This document shows positions 21,237 through 32,639 of a stretch of 64,000 nucleotides of DNA, one piece after another. Where the stretch lies: contig MEHQ01000823.1 in NCBI GenBank assembly GCA_008828725.1, forward strand, positions 40,038-104,037. Reading direction: 5' to 3'. Position numbers and translations under genes: made by a program. The notes below the pieces were generated by a model. The model saw nothing but the letters and a program-made list of their open reading frames with translations. It was not told the origin of the DNA and ran no database searches. The stretch comes from Saccharina japonica. Its lineage: Eukaryota; Sar; Phaeophyceae; Laminariales; Laminariaceae. Each line of letters opens with the position of its first letter. The first letter of the stretch is position 1.

Positions 21237-21369
21237 GATTCTTATTCTTCATCGGGTAGCACTTTTATTCCCCTCCAAAATATATTTTGGGTGATTTAGT
21301 TTTAGTATATATAACTTTCTATTAGNATTGATTACTTACTATTTGTATACATTATTTACTATTTGTATA

Positions 21370-21722
21370 TATTACTTTTATTTATTATTATTTATTTTTA
21401 TCCATCCCATTCATTATCTTCGCACTTCTGTCTTTCTCCGTCCCTAGTCGTAACTTAGATCCGGGGTCACAAAGTAGGCTCCTCTCCCTCCTCCCCCACT
21501 ACGGTCCTTGCCTTGATGTTTATCGCGCAGAGGGTTCAGCCTTCCCAACGCTCGTCGATCTTCATCGAATTTTGCTAACTCACGCTCTCGCGCTTTCTGC
21601 TAGTCAAGATATTTTTTGCGAGAAAAAGTGCCTAAGAGCATGCACTCGGCGGGGCTCGAACTCGCTTTCTTGACGCTTACAGGCTTCGTGGTTACCTGCT
21701 AGCCCACCGGGGCGACCGTGCA
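21370..21722 (-). mobile_element. tRNA-related SINE
   Basis: On the minus strand it starts with a tRNA-like head of about 80 nt: an A-box-like TGGGCTAGCAGG, a four-pair D-stem-like GTGG/CCAC, and a B box GAGTTCGAGCCCC. A GC-rich body of about 200 bp follows, then an AT-rich tail of AATAAT repeats. The acceptor and anticodon stems do not pair properly, so it is not a functional tRNA. Such elements are transcribed by RNA polymerase III and moved by LINE machinery. A mirrored copy lies at 30,572-30,925. Confidence 0.7.
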
Positions 21723-22189
21723 GGGATTATTTCGCATTATTCACTCAGAATCGAAAACGCTACCCGATTAATTATTGTCTTCTTCAGTGATTTACCATAT
21801 AATTCAATAGGCACTCCCCACACAAACTCCATCATAAAAGTGGATGAACATATTAATTAATAAAACTTGGATAGAAAATTTCGGACGGGGGGAAAAGAAA
21901 TCGAACTTGGATAAAAAACTTCGAAAGTTCATGAGGCGGGGGGAAAAAAAATCTCATCACTGTAAGAGTCCGGATACGGAGCGGAGTGGTTTCATCCTCA
22001 CACATTAAATCAATAGAACTTGAAAAATTTCACCACGGCGGCGGAAAAAAATCTCAACTACGGCGGGGGGTAGGAATGCGGACCGCGAGGCACGTGCGTC
22101 GAGAAGTCAGGTTTTCCTGAGATATGCAAATGGCCCGAGCGTCGAGAACTGACGATTTTCTGAGCTCAGGAGAATATACTAATGTTTAC

Positions 22190-22640
22190 AAGGGGGCTTC
22201 GCCGCCGGACCAGGCCGTCGGCGAAGCGAAGGAGGAATAGGCCCGCAATACATCAGGTAGTTTACGATGCCAAGGGGCCGAGAGGCTAAGGCTCCAGTTT
22301 ACGATGCCAAGGGACCGTTGAAGAGACCCAGTTTGTATTGTTGATTCCTGACGTAATGAATGATGCAAAAAAGGCCCACAACATCGAAAGAAGTCCCGTT
22401 AAAATATTGTCGATTATTGATCCCTGACGCAATAAATGAGCCCCAATCAAAGGCACACTCTCCAGCAAGAAAACACACAAAGCAACGCAATGAGGCAAGC
22501 AAAGCCAAACCATGGAATAAAATCGATGGACTCTAAAATATGGTATACCCAAGCCACTTTCCCACAACGCACGACAGACAACTGAAGGAGTGACGCGAAA
22601 GAAGCCCAACCCATGCATGTAAAAAAGCACAAAACATCCA
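22190..22640 (-). repeat. Terminal unit of the inverted-repeat complex
   Basis: About 450 bp, also found at 29,641-30,096 and 32,640-33,093 on the other strand. It includes the hairpin GGGGGCTTCGCCGCCGGACC with GGCGAAGCGAAGGAGGAATA and a block with GTTTACGATGCCAAGG repeated twice. Its third copy at the extreme right end shows that it can mark the element boundary. No gene. Confidence 0.7.
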
Positions 22641-22966
22641 AATATAGGGTGTTTTTCCGTGCAACACCATGCAACACCATGCAACACACGCTAGACCAAC
22701 GCCACATCCATCTACGCTCTCGTGTCCGGCAATGGTGCCCAAGAAGCCAAAGCCATGGAAAATCCACGAATGCCACGAATGGAATATTCCACTCAACCGC
22801 TACTACCAAATAAAACGAAAACGATTTCCCGTGCTGCACACGATAGTCAACCGCCTAACAAATCGAGAAATCGACAAAAATCGGGAAATGCGAACAAAAA
22901 CGAATAAAATATAAAAAGGGTTTCCCGTGCAACACACGCAGGACACCAGCCACGGAACAAGAATAT

Positions 22967-23222
22967 TGTAATGGTATGGGCTAGGAAGGCCGTTAATTAC
23001 GCTCTGCATAGGTAAATTGGTCGTTTTGCGTATAACTTTGATAGCATTCGTATTCGTATTCGGGTATTTAATAATATCTTGTGGCATACTTGAAGGCCCG
23101 GGATTAATATAATCTGCTTCTTCTCTACCTGACTGTCTACGAAAGTGAGTAACACCAAGAATGCTTAAATAGACAACCTGCAAGGAGATACTCTGTGTCT
23201 CACAGGCGTCAGTCTTATCACA
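22967..23222 (+). mobile_element. Solo-LTR-like element, error-rich copy
   Basis: Same TG...CA element as 19,947-20,212, again after ATAT. It carries many single-base insertions and deletions (for example GGTAAATTGGTCGTTTTGCG). The pattern of indels at homopolymers looks more like uncorrected sequencing than natural decay. Confidence 0.65.
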
Positions 23223-23934
23223 ATATACCACCCAATCCCCCCACCGCAATACCGATGATAAAACAAAAAAACAAATTCCCTGCGAAACACGACAGACAAC
23301 CGCAAGCATGCCATCACGAAAATCGACACAACAATCAAATATAAAAAACGTTTACTACTGGCAGTTCAACACACGACCGTATACGCGTCATATCTCGTCT
23401 ACGCTCATGTGATTAAAAATATCGGCAGGGATACCCAAGAAGCATACAAAATTTTTTTCTGGGTGGCACACGCGACAGACAACAGCCACATCCATTACGA
23501 ATCTCGTCTCGTGATGTTCGCCGGGAGTTATGCCCAAGAAGCCAAAGCATGGAGAAAAAGGAACATGACATCCCTCTACAAACCGAAGCGAACATTGAAA
23601 AAGCTCAACAACAAGCAACATACATACAACAACACAATTAAATGGCACATAACATACATATAATACCGGTACAAAAAGTCTACGTCTGTAATATATTAAA
23701 AATAAATAATAAACCTGTTTACTTGAAAAAATAATAATTGGTATCAAACTAGCGTATATACGTAAAGGGTACTTCAAATATATCCTGGTAAAGGCGACAT
23801 CAAAAAAGTACGCCATACGAAAACACGAACTCTAGTCGAACTCGTACATAAGACACAAAGGAGGAGCAAAAAAAAGCATCACGGTAACAACAACGTAAGC
23901 AAACGTAACCAACAACTAGCAACAACAACTTAGG

Positions 23935-24025
23935 CCCCTTATAGACTGGAGTCCCATATGGGGACAAATTGCTTAGAATAGAGGGAATCTGTGCCACAAA
24001 AAACGGACTGCCAGTCCTGAAAGGG
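23935..24025. mobile_element. piggyBac-type MITE, error-rich copy
   Basis: Corresponds to the MITE at 20,881 but with small indels. Its end GTCCTGAAAGGG is followed by TTAA (24,026-24,029). The left target site is altered. Confidence 0.6.
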
Positions 24026-24199
24026 TTAAAATGGGCAAAAACAAATAACACGAACGACAACATCTAATCTATCAATACAAATAGATATGCATACATACAA
24101 TACCGCGTACTCATAATTCATAATACATACATCCAGTATATCAACAACGTTTTTAGATACAGCTGCACTGCGTATGATTAATGTGCATGTGTATTAAAT

Positions 24200-25020
24200 T
24201 ATTACTGATATGATTAATACTTTATCATCATTATCAAACATAATTTGATGCAATATTTTACTCTATTATTATTTATTATAAAATATTATTTGCCTTCCCG
24301 ACAGATTTTTTTTTTTTTTTCCAATCTCATTTATTATCTCGTAACTTCGTCTCTTCCTACCCTAGTGAACTCAGATCCGGGTCACAAGTAGGCTCCTCTC
24401 CCTCCTCCTCAACTACGGGTTCTTGCCTTGCATTTTTATCGCGCCAGAGGGTTGCCGCCTTCCCACGCTGCGTCGTACTTTCATCGAATTTTTGCTAACT
24501 CACAGCTCCGCGCTTTCTGCAGTCAAGAATAATTTTTGCGAGAAAAAGTGCCTAAATTAATATTATTGACTGATAATTATTAAGACTTAATACAATATTA
24601 ATCAAACATAAATTTGATCATATTTTACTCATATTATTATTATTATATATATTATTGCCTCGCGACAATTTTTTTTTTTTTTTTTTACATCTCATTTATT
24701 ATCTTCGTAAACTTCCGTCTTCTTCCCACTAAGGCGTAACTCAGATCCGGGGTCACAAAGTAGCTTCCTCTCGCCTCCCCTCAAACTAGGTTCTTGCCTT
24801 CATTCTTTTATCGGCGCAGAGGGTTCAGCTTCCAACGCTCCGTCGGACATTTCATCGAATTTTGCTAACTGCACGCATCTTCGGCGCTTTCTGGCTAGTC
24901 AATGATTTTTTTTGCGAGAAAAGGCACTAAGAGGCTATGCACTCGGCGGGGCTCGAAACTCGCTCCATGACGCTTAACAGCTTCGAGTGGTTACCTGCAG
25001 CCCACCCGGGCGACCGTGCA
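24200..25020 (-). repeat. Two SINE copies, partly duplicated and indel-rich
   Basis: SINE body sequence occurs twice in tandem, at about 24,325-24,545 and 24,690-24,905. Only the second continues into the tRNA-like head (24,935-25,018). Both are preceded by T runs and AT-rich tails (24,220-24,320 and 24,570-24,690). The duplication is absent from the other arm. Confidence 0.6.
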
Positions 25021-25602
25021 GGGCCAATTATTCGCATTATTCACTCAGAAGAAAAAGCTGACCCGATTAATTAATGTCTTCTCAGTGATAATATATAAAA
25101 GCAGCATCGATGCACACATACTCGTACTATCTATAACGCATAATACGTAGGTGGTAGCCCAATACCATACCTGTATCAAGTACATGACTGGTAATCGTAT
25201 TATCACGTAAAGGGGGGGGTGCTAATTTTCATCCGCCACACAAACTCACAATCATAGAAATGAATGAAACATATTAATAAAACTTGATAGGAAAATTCGG
25301 ACGGGTGAAAAGAAATCGAACTTGGATAAAAAAATTCGAAAGTTCATGAGAGCGCGGGGAAAAACAAAATCTCATCACTGTAAGAGTCGCGGATAGCGGA
25401 GCGGAGCGGTTCAATCCTCAACACATTAAATCAATAGAACTTTGAAAAAATTTCAGCCCAACGAGCGGCGGAAAAAAATTTCAACTACGGCGGGGTAAAG
25501 AATGCGACGGCGCGAGCACTGCGTCGAAGGAAGTCAGGTTTTCCTGAGATATGCAAATGGCCCGAGCGTGGAGAACTGACGATTTGCTGAGCTCCGACAA
25601 TG

Positions 25603-25971
25603 ATAAGAATATGGTATAATATATTATATTATAATAATAATAATATAATAATAATTATAATATTATAACATTATTATTATTGTATTATATTATTATATTT
25701 ATTATTATTATTATATTATTATTATTATTATATTATATTATTATATATTATTATTATTATATTATTATTATTATAATAATAAATTATTATTATTATTATA
25801 ATAATAAATTATTATTATTATTATTATAAACAACAACAACAACAACAACACCAACAACAACAACAACAATAATAACAATAATAATAATAATAACAATAAT
25901 AATAATAACAATAACAATAACAATAACAATAACAATAACAATAACAATAACAATAATAAGAATAAGAATAA

Positions 25972-26040
<69 letters not shown>

Positions 26041-26144
26041 TAATAAAAATAATAATAAAAATAAGAATAAGAATAAGAATAATGATAATATTAATAATAA
26101 TAATAATAATTTAATAATAATAACAATAATAATAGAATATTAGT
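25603..26144. repeat. (TAA)n/(ATT)n microsatellite at the palindrome centre
   Basis: About 540 bp of ATT, TAA, CAA, AAC and AATAAC type triplets and hexamers. It lies between the two arms of the inverted repeat; identical flanking words face each other on each side (GAGAACTGACGATT at 25,571 and AACGTCAGTTCTCC at 26,171). It is the likely loop or breakpoint of the palindrome. Confidence 0.9.
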
Positions 26145-26362
26145 ATACTTGGCTGATCTCAGTAAAACGTGAACGTCAGTTCTCCACGCTCGTGACTTTG
26201 CGTATTCTGTTCTCGACGCTCGTGCCATTTCGTATCTCAGGAAAACCTGAGTTCTCAACGCTCGTGCCTCGCTCTTACACTCTTACCCCCTGCCGTGGTG
26301 AAATTTGGATTTTTTTACCCCCCGCCCTGATGAATGCTCCGCTCCGTATCTCCGGACTCTTA

Positions 26363-27192
26363 GGGCCCGTATTAACGAGTATAAAATATATCCAATTTGG
26401 AAAAAATAGAATTCAAATACGCTTTTAATTGGTCAACACACGCACCAGCATCAAAGATTAGGATCTTGGGGTCTAATCAATTTGAATTGGACGGAAAAAC
26501 CAAGAAGGTCCCAGGACCTTCTTTTCCAAAGAATTCAAATCAAATTGAGGAGTTGGCCCGACTTGGACCGGCATGTCCACGGTGGGCAAACGCCCCCGGT
26601 ACAATCTGGTCATTTCTTGGTGGCATCGATGACCACGACCGAGGCGACAACACGTGAACCACAACCCGAGGCCACCGGGACAACAGCCGCGCCCACGCCT
26701 ATAGACAATAGCACAGCGTACCCCGGCGGTGGCGCCTCAAAAGCAATCATGGCGGTCGCAATCCCAACTTTTCAACAAGCTCGATGCTCCAACCCGATCA
26801 AAAACCGAGCGATCGACCCAAAAACAGCATGATACGCTCAAGACTTCGATAACACCATCGCCGCCCCTGTCTCGCCCGTGGCGTTCCAGGGATCCCTACG
26901 CCCACCCAGGAGACCCTGAGAGCGATAGCTTCCTAGCCTGGGCGGTCAAAAGCAAAAGTATGCTGGCGGCGGCGCGCACGCGTCGACGCATGCTTTCCCT
27001 CTCGTCTCCTCTCGTCGATTTTTTTCACCTGGGCGCTGTGACGCATGCTGCGTTTTTTCGATTTCATAAATATTTGAACGAGCAATTCACTATTCCCCAT
27101 AGGACGCAAACCACTTTTTTTTTGCGAAATCACATGCAAATAGGATTTTATTTTCCAAATTGAATTTTTGCTGTCTTCGTTAATACGGGCCC
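26363..27192. mobile_element. PIF/Harbinger-like non-autonomous element (830 bp)
   Basis: Perfect 16-bp terminal inverted repeats GGGCCCGTATTAACGA, extended by a shared CAATTTGGAAAA motif inside each end. It is flanked by TTA on both sides (26,360-26,362 and 27,193-27,195). The homologous uninterrupted site at about 30,327 reads GGACTCTTACAGTGATGAG, proving insertion with a 3-bp duplication. TTA duplication with GGGCCC-type ends fits PIF/Harbinger. Short ORFs inside (such as 26,482-26,832) show no DDE transposase or Myb-like motif, so it is non-autonomous. Confidence 0.85.
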
Positions 27193-27743
27193 TTACAGTG
27201 ATGATTTTTTTTTTCCCCCCGCCCTCATGAATTTTAGAAATTTTTTATCCAAGTTCGATTTTTTTCCCCCCGTCCTGATGAATTTTCGAAATTTTCTATC
27301 CAAGTTCTATTAATATGTTTATCCACTTTTATGATGGAGTTTGTGTGAGGATGAAAATTTTGCACCCCTCTACGTATATACGATACCAGTCATTTACCTG
27401 ATACCAGGTATGGTATATCAGGTATGTGACATGGTATATGATATATATGGTACTTGACAATATTATTATTTATGTCTTCGTACGAGTACTAATTTTGCTG
27501 CTATTAATATATTATCACCTGAGGACATTAATTAATCTGGATAGAGGAAAATATGATCAAAGTATGTTGATAAATGTTATCAGTATTCATATTAATACAC
27601 ATGCACATAACAATACGCGTGCAGCGTATCATAAAAACAGTGTTCATATACTGGATGGTATGATATGAATGTATGAGTACGGGTATTGATATTGTATTGA
27701 TAGATAGATGTTGTCGTCGTGTTATTTTTTTTGCCCTTTTTAA

Positions 27744-27831
27744 CCCTTTCAGGACTGCAGTCCCGTTTTGTGGACAAACCACTCTAATTCTAAGCAATTT
27801 GTCCCATAACGGGACTCCAGTCCTATAAGGG
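27744..27831. mobile_element. piggyBac-type MITE (88 bp)
   Basis: Preceded by TTAA (27,740-27,743) and followed by CTAA. Ends CCCTTTCAGGACTGCAGTCC and GGACTCCAGTCCTATAAGGG. Member of the long subfamily, in the opposite orientation to 20,881. Confidence 0.8.
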
Positions 27832-28062
27832 CTAAGTTGTTGTTGCTGTTGTTGTTGGTACGTTGTTTACGTTGTTGTTGCGTAATGTTTGTTTTTTTTA
27901 GTGTCGCTACGTACGAGTTCGACTACGAGTTCGTGTTTTCGTATGTTGGGTATTTTTTTGTGTCGCTATACCAGGTTATTATTTGAAGTACCCCTTTACG
28001 TATAGACGTAGTGATACCAATTATTATTTTTTCAAGTAAACAGGTATTATTATTATTATCTT

Positions 28063-28262
28063 TTCCATCTGACAATGTGCAGCATGATCTTCAGCGTTGA
28101 TCACTCATAAAATTCCCAAAAGCAGAAAACCACGGAAACCAATGAAACCTATGCGTACAGTCTAACACCCTTCTATGTCCGCTTCCCGCCAAGATTTATC
28201 CACAATACTCCATTTGTTGTTCTTGCTCCCTCCTTCTTCCCAGTATGCACTCTTTACGTTTA
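28063..28262 (-). mobile_element. 200-bp insertion related to 63.35-63.41 kb
   Basis: Present only here; the corresponding place at 31,626-31,635 has no insert. On the minus strand it contains TTTCCGTGG and TTTATGAGTGATCAACGCTG, which recur at 63,350-63,412. It is inserted in a TATTAT run, so target duplication cannot be defined. It is probably a small dispersed element. Confidence 0.55.
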
Positions 28263-28464
28263 CTATTATTATTTTTAATATATTACAGATGTAGACTTTT
28301 TGTACCAGGTATTATATGTATGTATGTTGCCCATTTAATGTGTTGTTATTGTTGTTGTTGTTGTTGAGCTTTTCAATTTTCGCTTCGGTTTGTAGAGGGA
28401 TGTCATGTTCCTTTTTCTCCATGGCTTTGGCTTCTTGGGCATAACTCCCGGAAACACGAGATCG

Positions 28465-29640
28465 TAAATGGATGTGGCTGTTGTCTGTCGCGTGTCGCAC
28501 GAGAAAAAAACGTTTTTATGCTTCTTGGGTATCCCTGCCGTATTTTAGACACATGAGCGTAGATGGATATGGCAGTTGTACGTCGTGTGTTGAACTGGTA
28601 GTAAACGTTTTTTATATTTTGATTGTTGTGTCGATTTTCGTATATGGGTGTGGCGGTTGTCTGTCGTGTGTCGCACGTGAAAACGGTACCGGTATAGCGG
28701 TGGAGTGAAAACATAATATTCTGTTCGTGGATTTTGTTTCATGGCTGCCGGACACGAGAGCGTAGATGGATGTGGCGGTTGTCCGTCGTGTGTCGCACGG
28801 GAAATAGTTTTCGTTTTATCCCACGGTATTGCGGTAGAGTGGTATATTCTGTTCGTGGATTTGTTTTTTCATGGTGCGGCTTCTTCGGTTAGGACCGCCG
28901 TAGACACATGGGCGTAGATGGATGTGGCGGTTGTCTGCCGTGTGTCGCACGGGAAATCGTTTTTGTTTTATCCCACGGTATTGCGGTAGGGTGGTACGTT
29001 CTGTTCGTGGCGGTTGTCCGGCGTGTGTCGCACGGGAGAGCGCTTTTTCTTTTTTGATTGGTTCGTCGAATTCTGGAGTTGCTTCTTGGACATCACTGCC
29101 GTAGACACATGAGCGTAGATGGATGCGACCGTTGTCTGTCGGATGTCGCACGTTTAATCATTTTCGTTTTATCCCACGGTATTGCGGTAGAGTGGAATAT
29201 TCTGTTCGTGGATTACTTTTTTCATGGGTTTGGTTTCTTGGGCACCACTGCCGTAGACACATGAGCGTAGATGGATGTGGCGGTTGTCTGTCGTGTGTCG
29301 CACGGGAATTTGTTTTTGTTTTATCCCACGGTATTGCGGTGGGGTGGTATATTCTGTTCGTGGCGGTTGTCCGGCGTGTGTTGCACGGGAAAACGCTTTT
29401 TATATTTTAATTGTTTTGTCGATTTCTCGATTTGTTAGGCGGTTGACTGTCGTGTGCAGCACGGGAAATCGTTTTCGTTTTATTTGGTAGTAGCGGTTGA
29501 GTGGAATATTCCATTCGTGGCATTCGTGGATTTTCCATGGCTTTGGCTTCTTGGGCACCATTGCCGGACACGAGAGCGTAGATGGATGTGGCGTTGGTCT
29601 AGCGTGTGTTGCATGGTGTTGCATGGTGTTGCACGGAAAA
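28465..29640 (+). repeat. Minisatellite, units about 80-200 bp (main period near 155)
   Basis: At least eight repeats anchored by AGATGGATGTGGCGGTTGTC followed by CGTGTGTCGCACGGGAAA, TTTTATCCCACGGTATTGCGG and TTCTTGGGCA.CACTGCCG. Anchors lie near 28,465, 28,560, 28,640, 28,763, 28,915, 29,118, 29,270 and 29,580. Units differ by internal deletions. Fewer units exist at the matching place in the left arm (20.2-20.5, 23.2-23.5 kb). ORFs across it are repeat artefacts. Confidence 0.8.
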
Positions 29641-30571
29641 ACACCCTATATTTGGATGTTTTGTGCTTTTTTACATGCATGGGTTGGGCTTCTTTCGCGT
29701 CACTCCTTCAGTTGTCTGTCGTGCGTTGTGGGAAAGTGGCTTGGGTATACCATATTTTAGAGTCCATCGATTTTATTCCATGGTTTGGCTTTGCTTGCCT
29801 CATTGCGTTGCTTTGTGTGTTTTCTTGCTGGAGAGTGTGCCTTTGATTGGGGCTCATTTATTGCGTCAGGGATCAATAATCGACAATATTTTAACGGGAC
29901 TTCTTTCGATGTTGTGGGCCTTTTTTGCATCATTCATTACGTCAGGAATCAACAATACAAACTGGGTCTCTTCAACGGTCCCTTGGCATCGTAAACTGGA
30001 GCCTTAGCCTCTCGGTCCCTTGGCATCGTAAACTACCTGATGTATTGCGGGCCTATTCCTCCTTCGCTTCGCCGACGGCCTGGTCCGGCGGCGAAGCCCC
30101 CTTGTAAACATTAGTATATTCTCCTGAGCTCAGAAAATCGTCAGTTCTCGACGCTCGGGCCATTTGCATATCTCAGGAAAACCTGACTTCTCGACGCACG
30201 TGCCTCGCGGTCCGCATTCCTACCCCCCGCCGTAGTTGAGATTTTTTTCCGCCGCCGTGGTGAAATTTTTCAAGTTCTATTGATTTAATGTGTGAGGATG
30301 AAACCACTCCGCTCCGTATCCGGACTCTTACAGTGATGAGATTTTTTTTCCCCCCGCCTCATGAACTTTCGAAGTTTTTTATCCAAGTTCGATTTCTTTT
30401 CCCCCCGTCCGAAATTTTCTATCCAAGTTTTATTAATTAATATGTTCATCCACTTTTATGATGGAGTTTGTGTGGGGAGTGCCTATTGAATTATATGGTA
30501 AATCACTGAAGAAGACAATAATTAATCGGGTAGCGTTTTCGATTCTGAGTGAATAATGCGAAATAATCCCT

Positions 30572-30925
30572 GCACGGTCGCCCCGGTGGGCTAGCAGGTA
30601 ACCACGAAGCCTGTAAGCGTCAAGAAAGCGAGTTCGAGCCCCGCCGAGTGCATGCTCTTAGGCACTTTTTCTCGCAAAAAATATCTTGACTAGCAGAAAG
30701 CGCGAGAGCGTGAGTTAGCAAAATTCGATGAACATCGACGAGCGTTGGGAAGGCTGAACCCTCTGCGCGATAAAAATCAAGGCAAGGACCGTAGTGGGGG
30801 AGGAGGGAGAGGAGCCTACTTTCTGACCCCGGATCTGAGTTACGACTAGGGACGGAGAAAGACAGAAGTGCGAAGATAATGAATGGGATGGATAAAAATA
30901 AATAATAATAAATAAAAGTAATATA
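30572..30925 (+). mobile_element. tRNA-related SINE, mirrored copy
   Basis: Head with GCACGGTCGCCCCGGTGGGC and B box GAGTTCGAGCCCCGCC, a body of about 200 bp, then AATAATAATAAATAA tail. Almost identical to the minus-strand copy at 21,370-21,722 because the two lie in opposite arms of the inverted repeat. The anticodon stem contains a mismatch and a six-base loop, so it is not called as a tRNA gene. Confidence 0.7.
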
Positions 30926-31323
30926 TACAAATAGTAAATAATGTATACAAATAGTAAGTAATCAATNCTAATAGAAAGTTATATATACTAAAACTAAATC
31001 ACCCAAAATATATTTTGGAGGGGAATAAAAGTGCTACCCGATGAAGAATAAGAATCCCTTGGCCTAAGGGCCCATATTAACGAATATAAAATAAATTCTG
31101 TACGAATATAATATAATTTTACAAATAATTATTTATTTTTCTGAGAATTTCGGGGAGACGAATTAATACACATGCACATAACAATGCGCGTGCAGCGTAT
31201 CATAAAAACAGTATCCGTATACTGGATGGTATGATATGAATGTATGGGTACGGGTATTTATATTGTATTGATAGATATATATATATGTGGTTGTCGTCGT
31301 GTTATTATTTATGCCCATTTGAA

Positions 31324-31412
31324 CCCTTTTAGGATTGCAGTCCCGTTTTGGGGACAAACGACTTTAATTCTAAGCAATTTGTCCCCATAACGGGACTCCA
31401 GTCCTATAAGGG
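31324..31412. mobile_element. piggyBac-type MITE (89 bp), mirrored copy
   Basis: Reverse complement of the copy at 20,881-20,969. It is followed by intact TTAA (31,413-31,416) and preceded by TTGAA. Confidence 0.8.
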
Positions 31413-32075
31413 TTAAGTTGTTGTTGTTGCTGTTGTTGTTTACGTTGTTTACGTTGTTTACGTTGTTGTTAATGTTTTTTTAGTGTCGCTACGTACGAGT
31501 TCGACTACGAGTTCGTGTTTTCGTATGTTGGGTATTTTTTTGTGTCGCTAACCAGGTTATTTGAAGTACCCCTTTACGTATATACGTAGTGATACCAATT
31601 ATTATTTTTTCAAGTAAACAGGTATTATTATTTTTAATATATTACAGACGTAGACTTTTTGTACCAGGTATTTTATGTATGTATGTTGCCCATTTAATGT
31701 GTTGTTGTTGTTGTTGAGCTTTTCAATGTTCGCTTCGGTTTGTAGAGGGATGTCATGTTCCTTTTTCTCCATGGCTTTGGCTTCTTGGGCATAACTCCCG
31801 GAAACACGAGATCGTAAATGGATGTGGCTGTTGTCTGTCGCGTGTTGCACGAGAAAAAAACGTTTGTATGCTTCTNGGGNNCCCCTGCCGTATTTTAGAC
31901 ACATGAGCGTAGATGGATATCGCAGTTGTACGTCGTGTGTTGAACTGGTAGTAAACGTTTTTTATATTTTGATTGTTGTGTCGATTTTCGTAGATGGATG
32001 TTGCGGTTGTCTGTCGTGTGTCGCACGGGAATTTGTTTTTGTTTTATCCCACGGTATTGCGGTGGGGTGGTATAT

Positions 32076-32341
32076 TGTGATAAGACTGGGTGAGACACAG
32101 AGTATCCCCTTGCAGGTTTGTCTATTAAGCATCCTTGGTGTTACTCACTTTCCGTAGAGTCAAGCGTAGAAGAGAAGCAGCTTATATTAATCCCCGAGCC
32201 AGATGAGATGGGCTTCAAGTATGGCCCACAGATATTATAAATACCACGAATACCGAATACGAATGCCATCCAAGTTATACGAAAACGGACCAATTACCTA
32301 TGCAGAGGTAATTACCGGCCTTCCTAGCCCATACCATTACA
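32076..32341 (-). mobile_element. Solo-LTR-like element (266 bp), mirrored copy
   Basis: TG...CA element with ATAT on each side (32,072-32,075 and 32,342-32,345). It is the reverse complement of 19,947-20,212 and sits in the minisatellite at the point where another unit (29,352) lacks it. Confidence 0.75.
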
Positions 32342-32639
32342 ATATTCTGTTCGTGGCGGTTGTCCGGCGTGTGTTGCACGGGAAAACGCTTTTTATATTT
32401 TAATTGTTTTGTCGATTTCCCGATTTGTTAAGCGGTTGACTATCGTGTGCAGCACGGGAAATCGTTTTCGTTTTATTTGGTAGTAGCGGTTGAGTGGAAT
32501 ATTCCATTCGTGGCATTCGTGGATTTTTCATGGCTTTGGCTTCTTGGGCACCATTGCCGGACACGAGAGCGTAGATGGATGTGGCGTTGGTCTAGCGTGT
32601 GTTGCATGGTGTTGCACGGAAAAACACCCTACATTTTCA

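Larger units (their letters stand above)
19650..25620 (+). repeat. Left arm of a giant imperfect inverted repeat
   Basis: From GAAAATGTAGGGTG at 19,652 this arm is the reverse complement of sequence ending near 32,638. Matching blocks include 19,652-22,850 against 32,637-29,450 (very high identity, including an ambiguous base) and, with many small indels, 22,900-25,600 against the 26,160-29,450 side. The arm contains solo LTRs, MITEs, SINEs and minisatellite, listed separately. The inner part, 22.9-25.6 kb, resembles a second, error-rich copy of 19.9-22.2 kb. Frames here are noncoding shadows. Confidence 0.85.

Noticed and set aside
22286..22839. Cys/Trp/Phe-rich ORFs repeated in both arms of the inverted repeat
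   Set aside because: They lie in minisatellite and terminal repeat units that are mirrored, include several overlapping phases, and carry no known domain.
28465..29640. CRISPR array
   Set aside because: Units are long, variable in length and tandem without unique spacers; the context is eukaryotic. It is a minisatellite.
30572..30651. Functional tRNA gene
   Set aside because: B box and D stem look right, but acceptor pairing fails after four pairs and the anticodon arm has a mismatch and a six-base loop. It is better explained as a SINE head.
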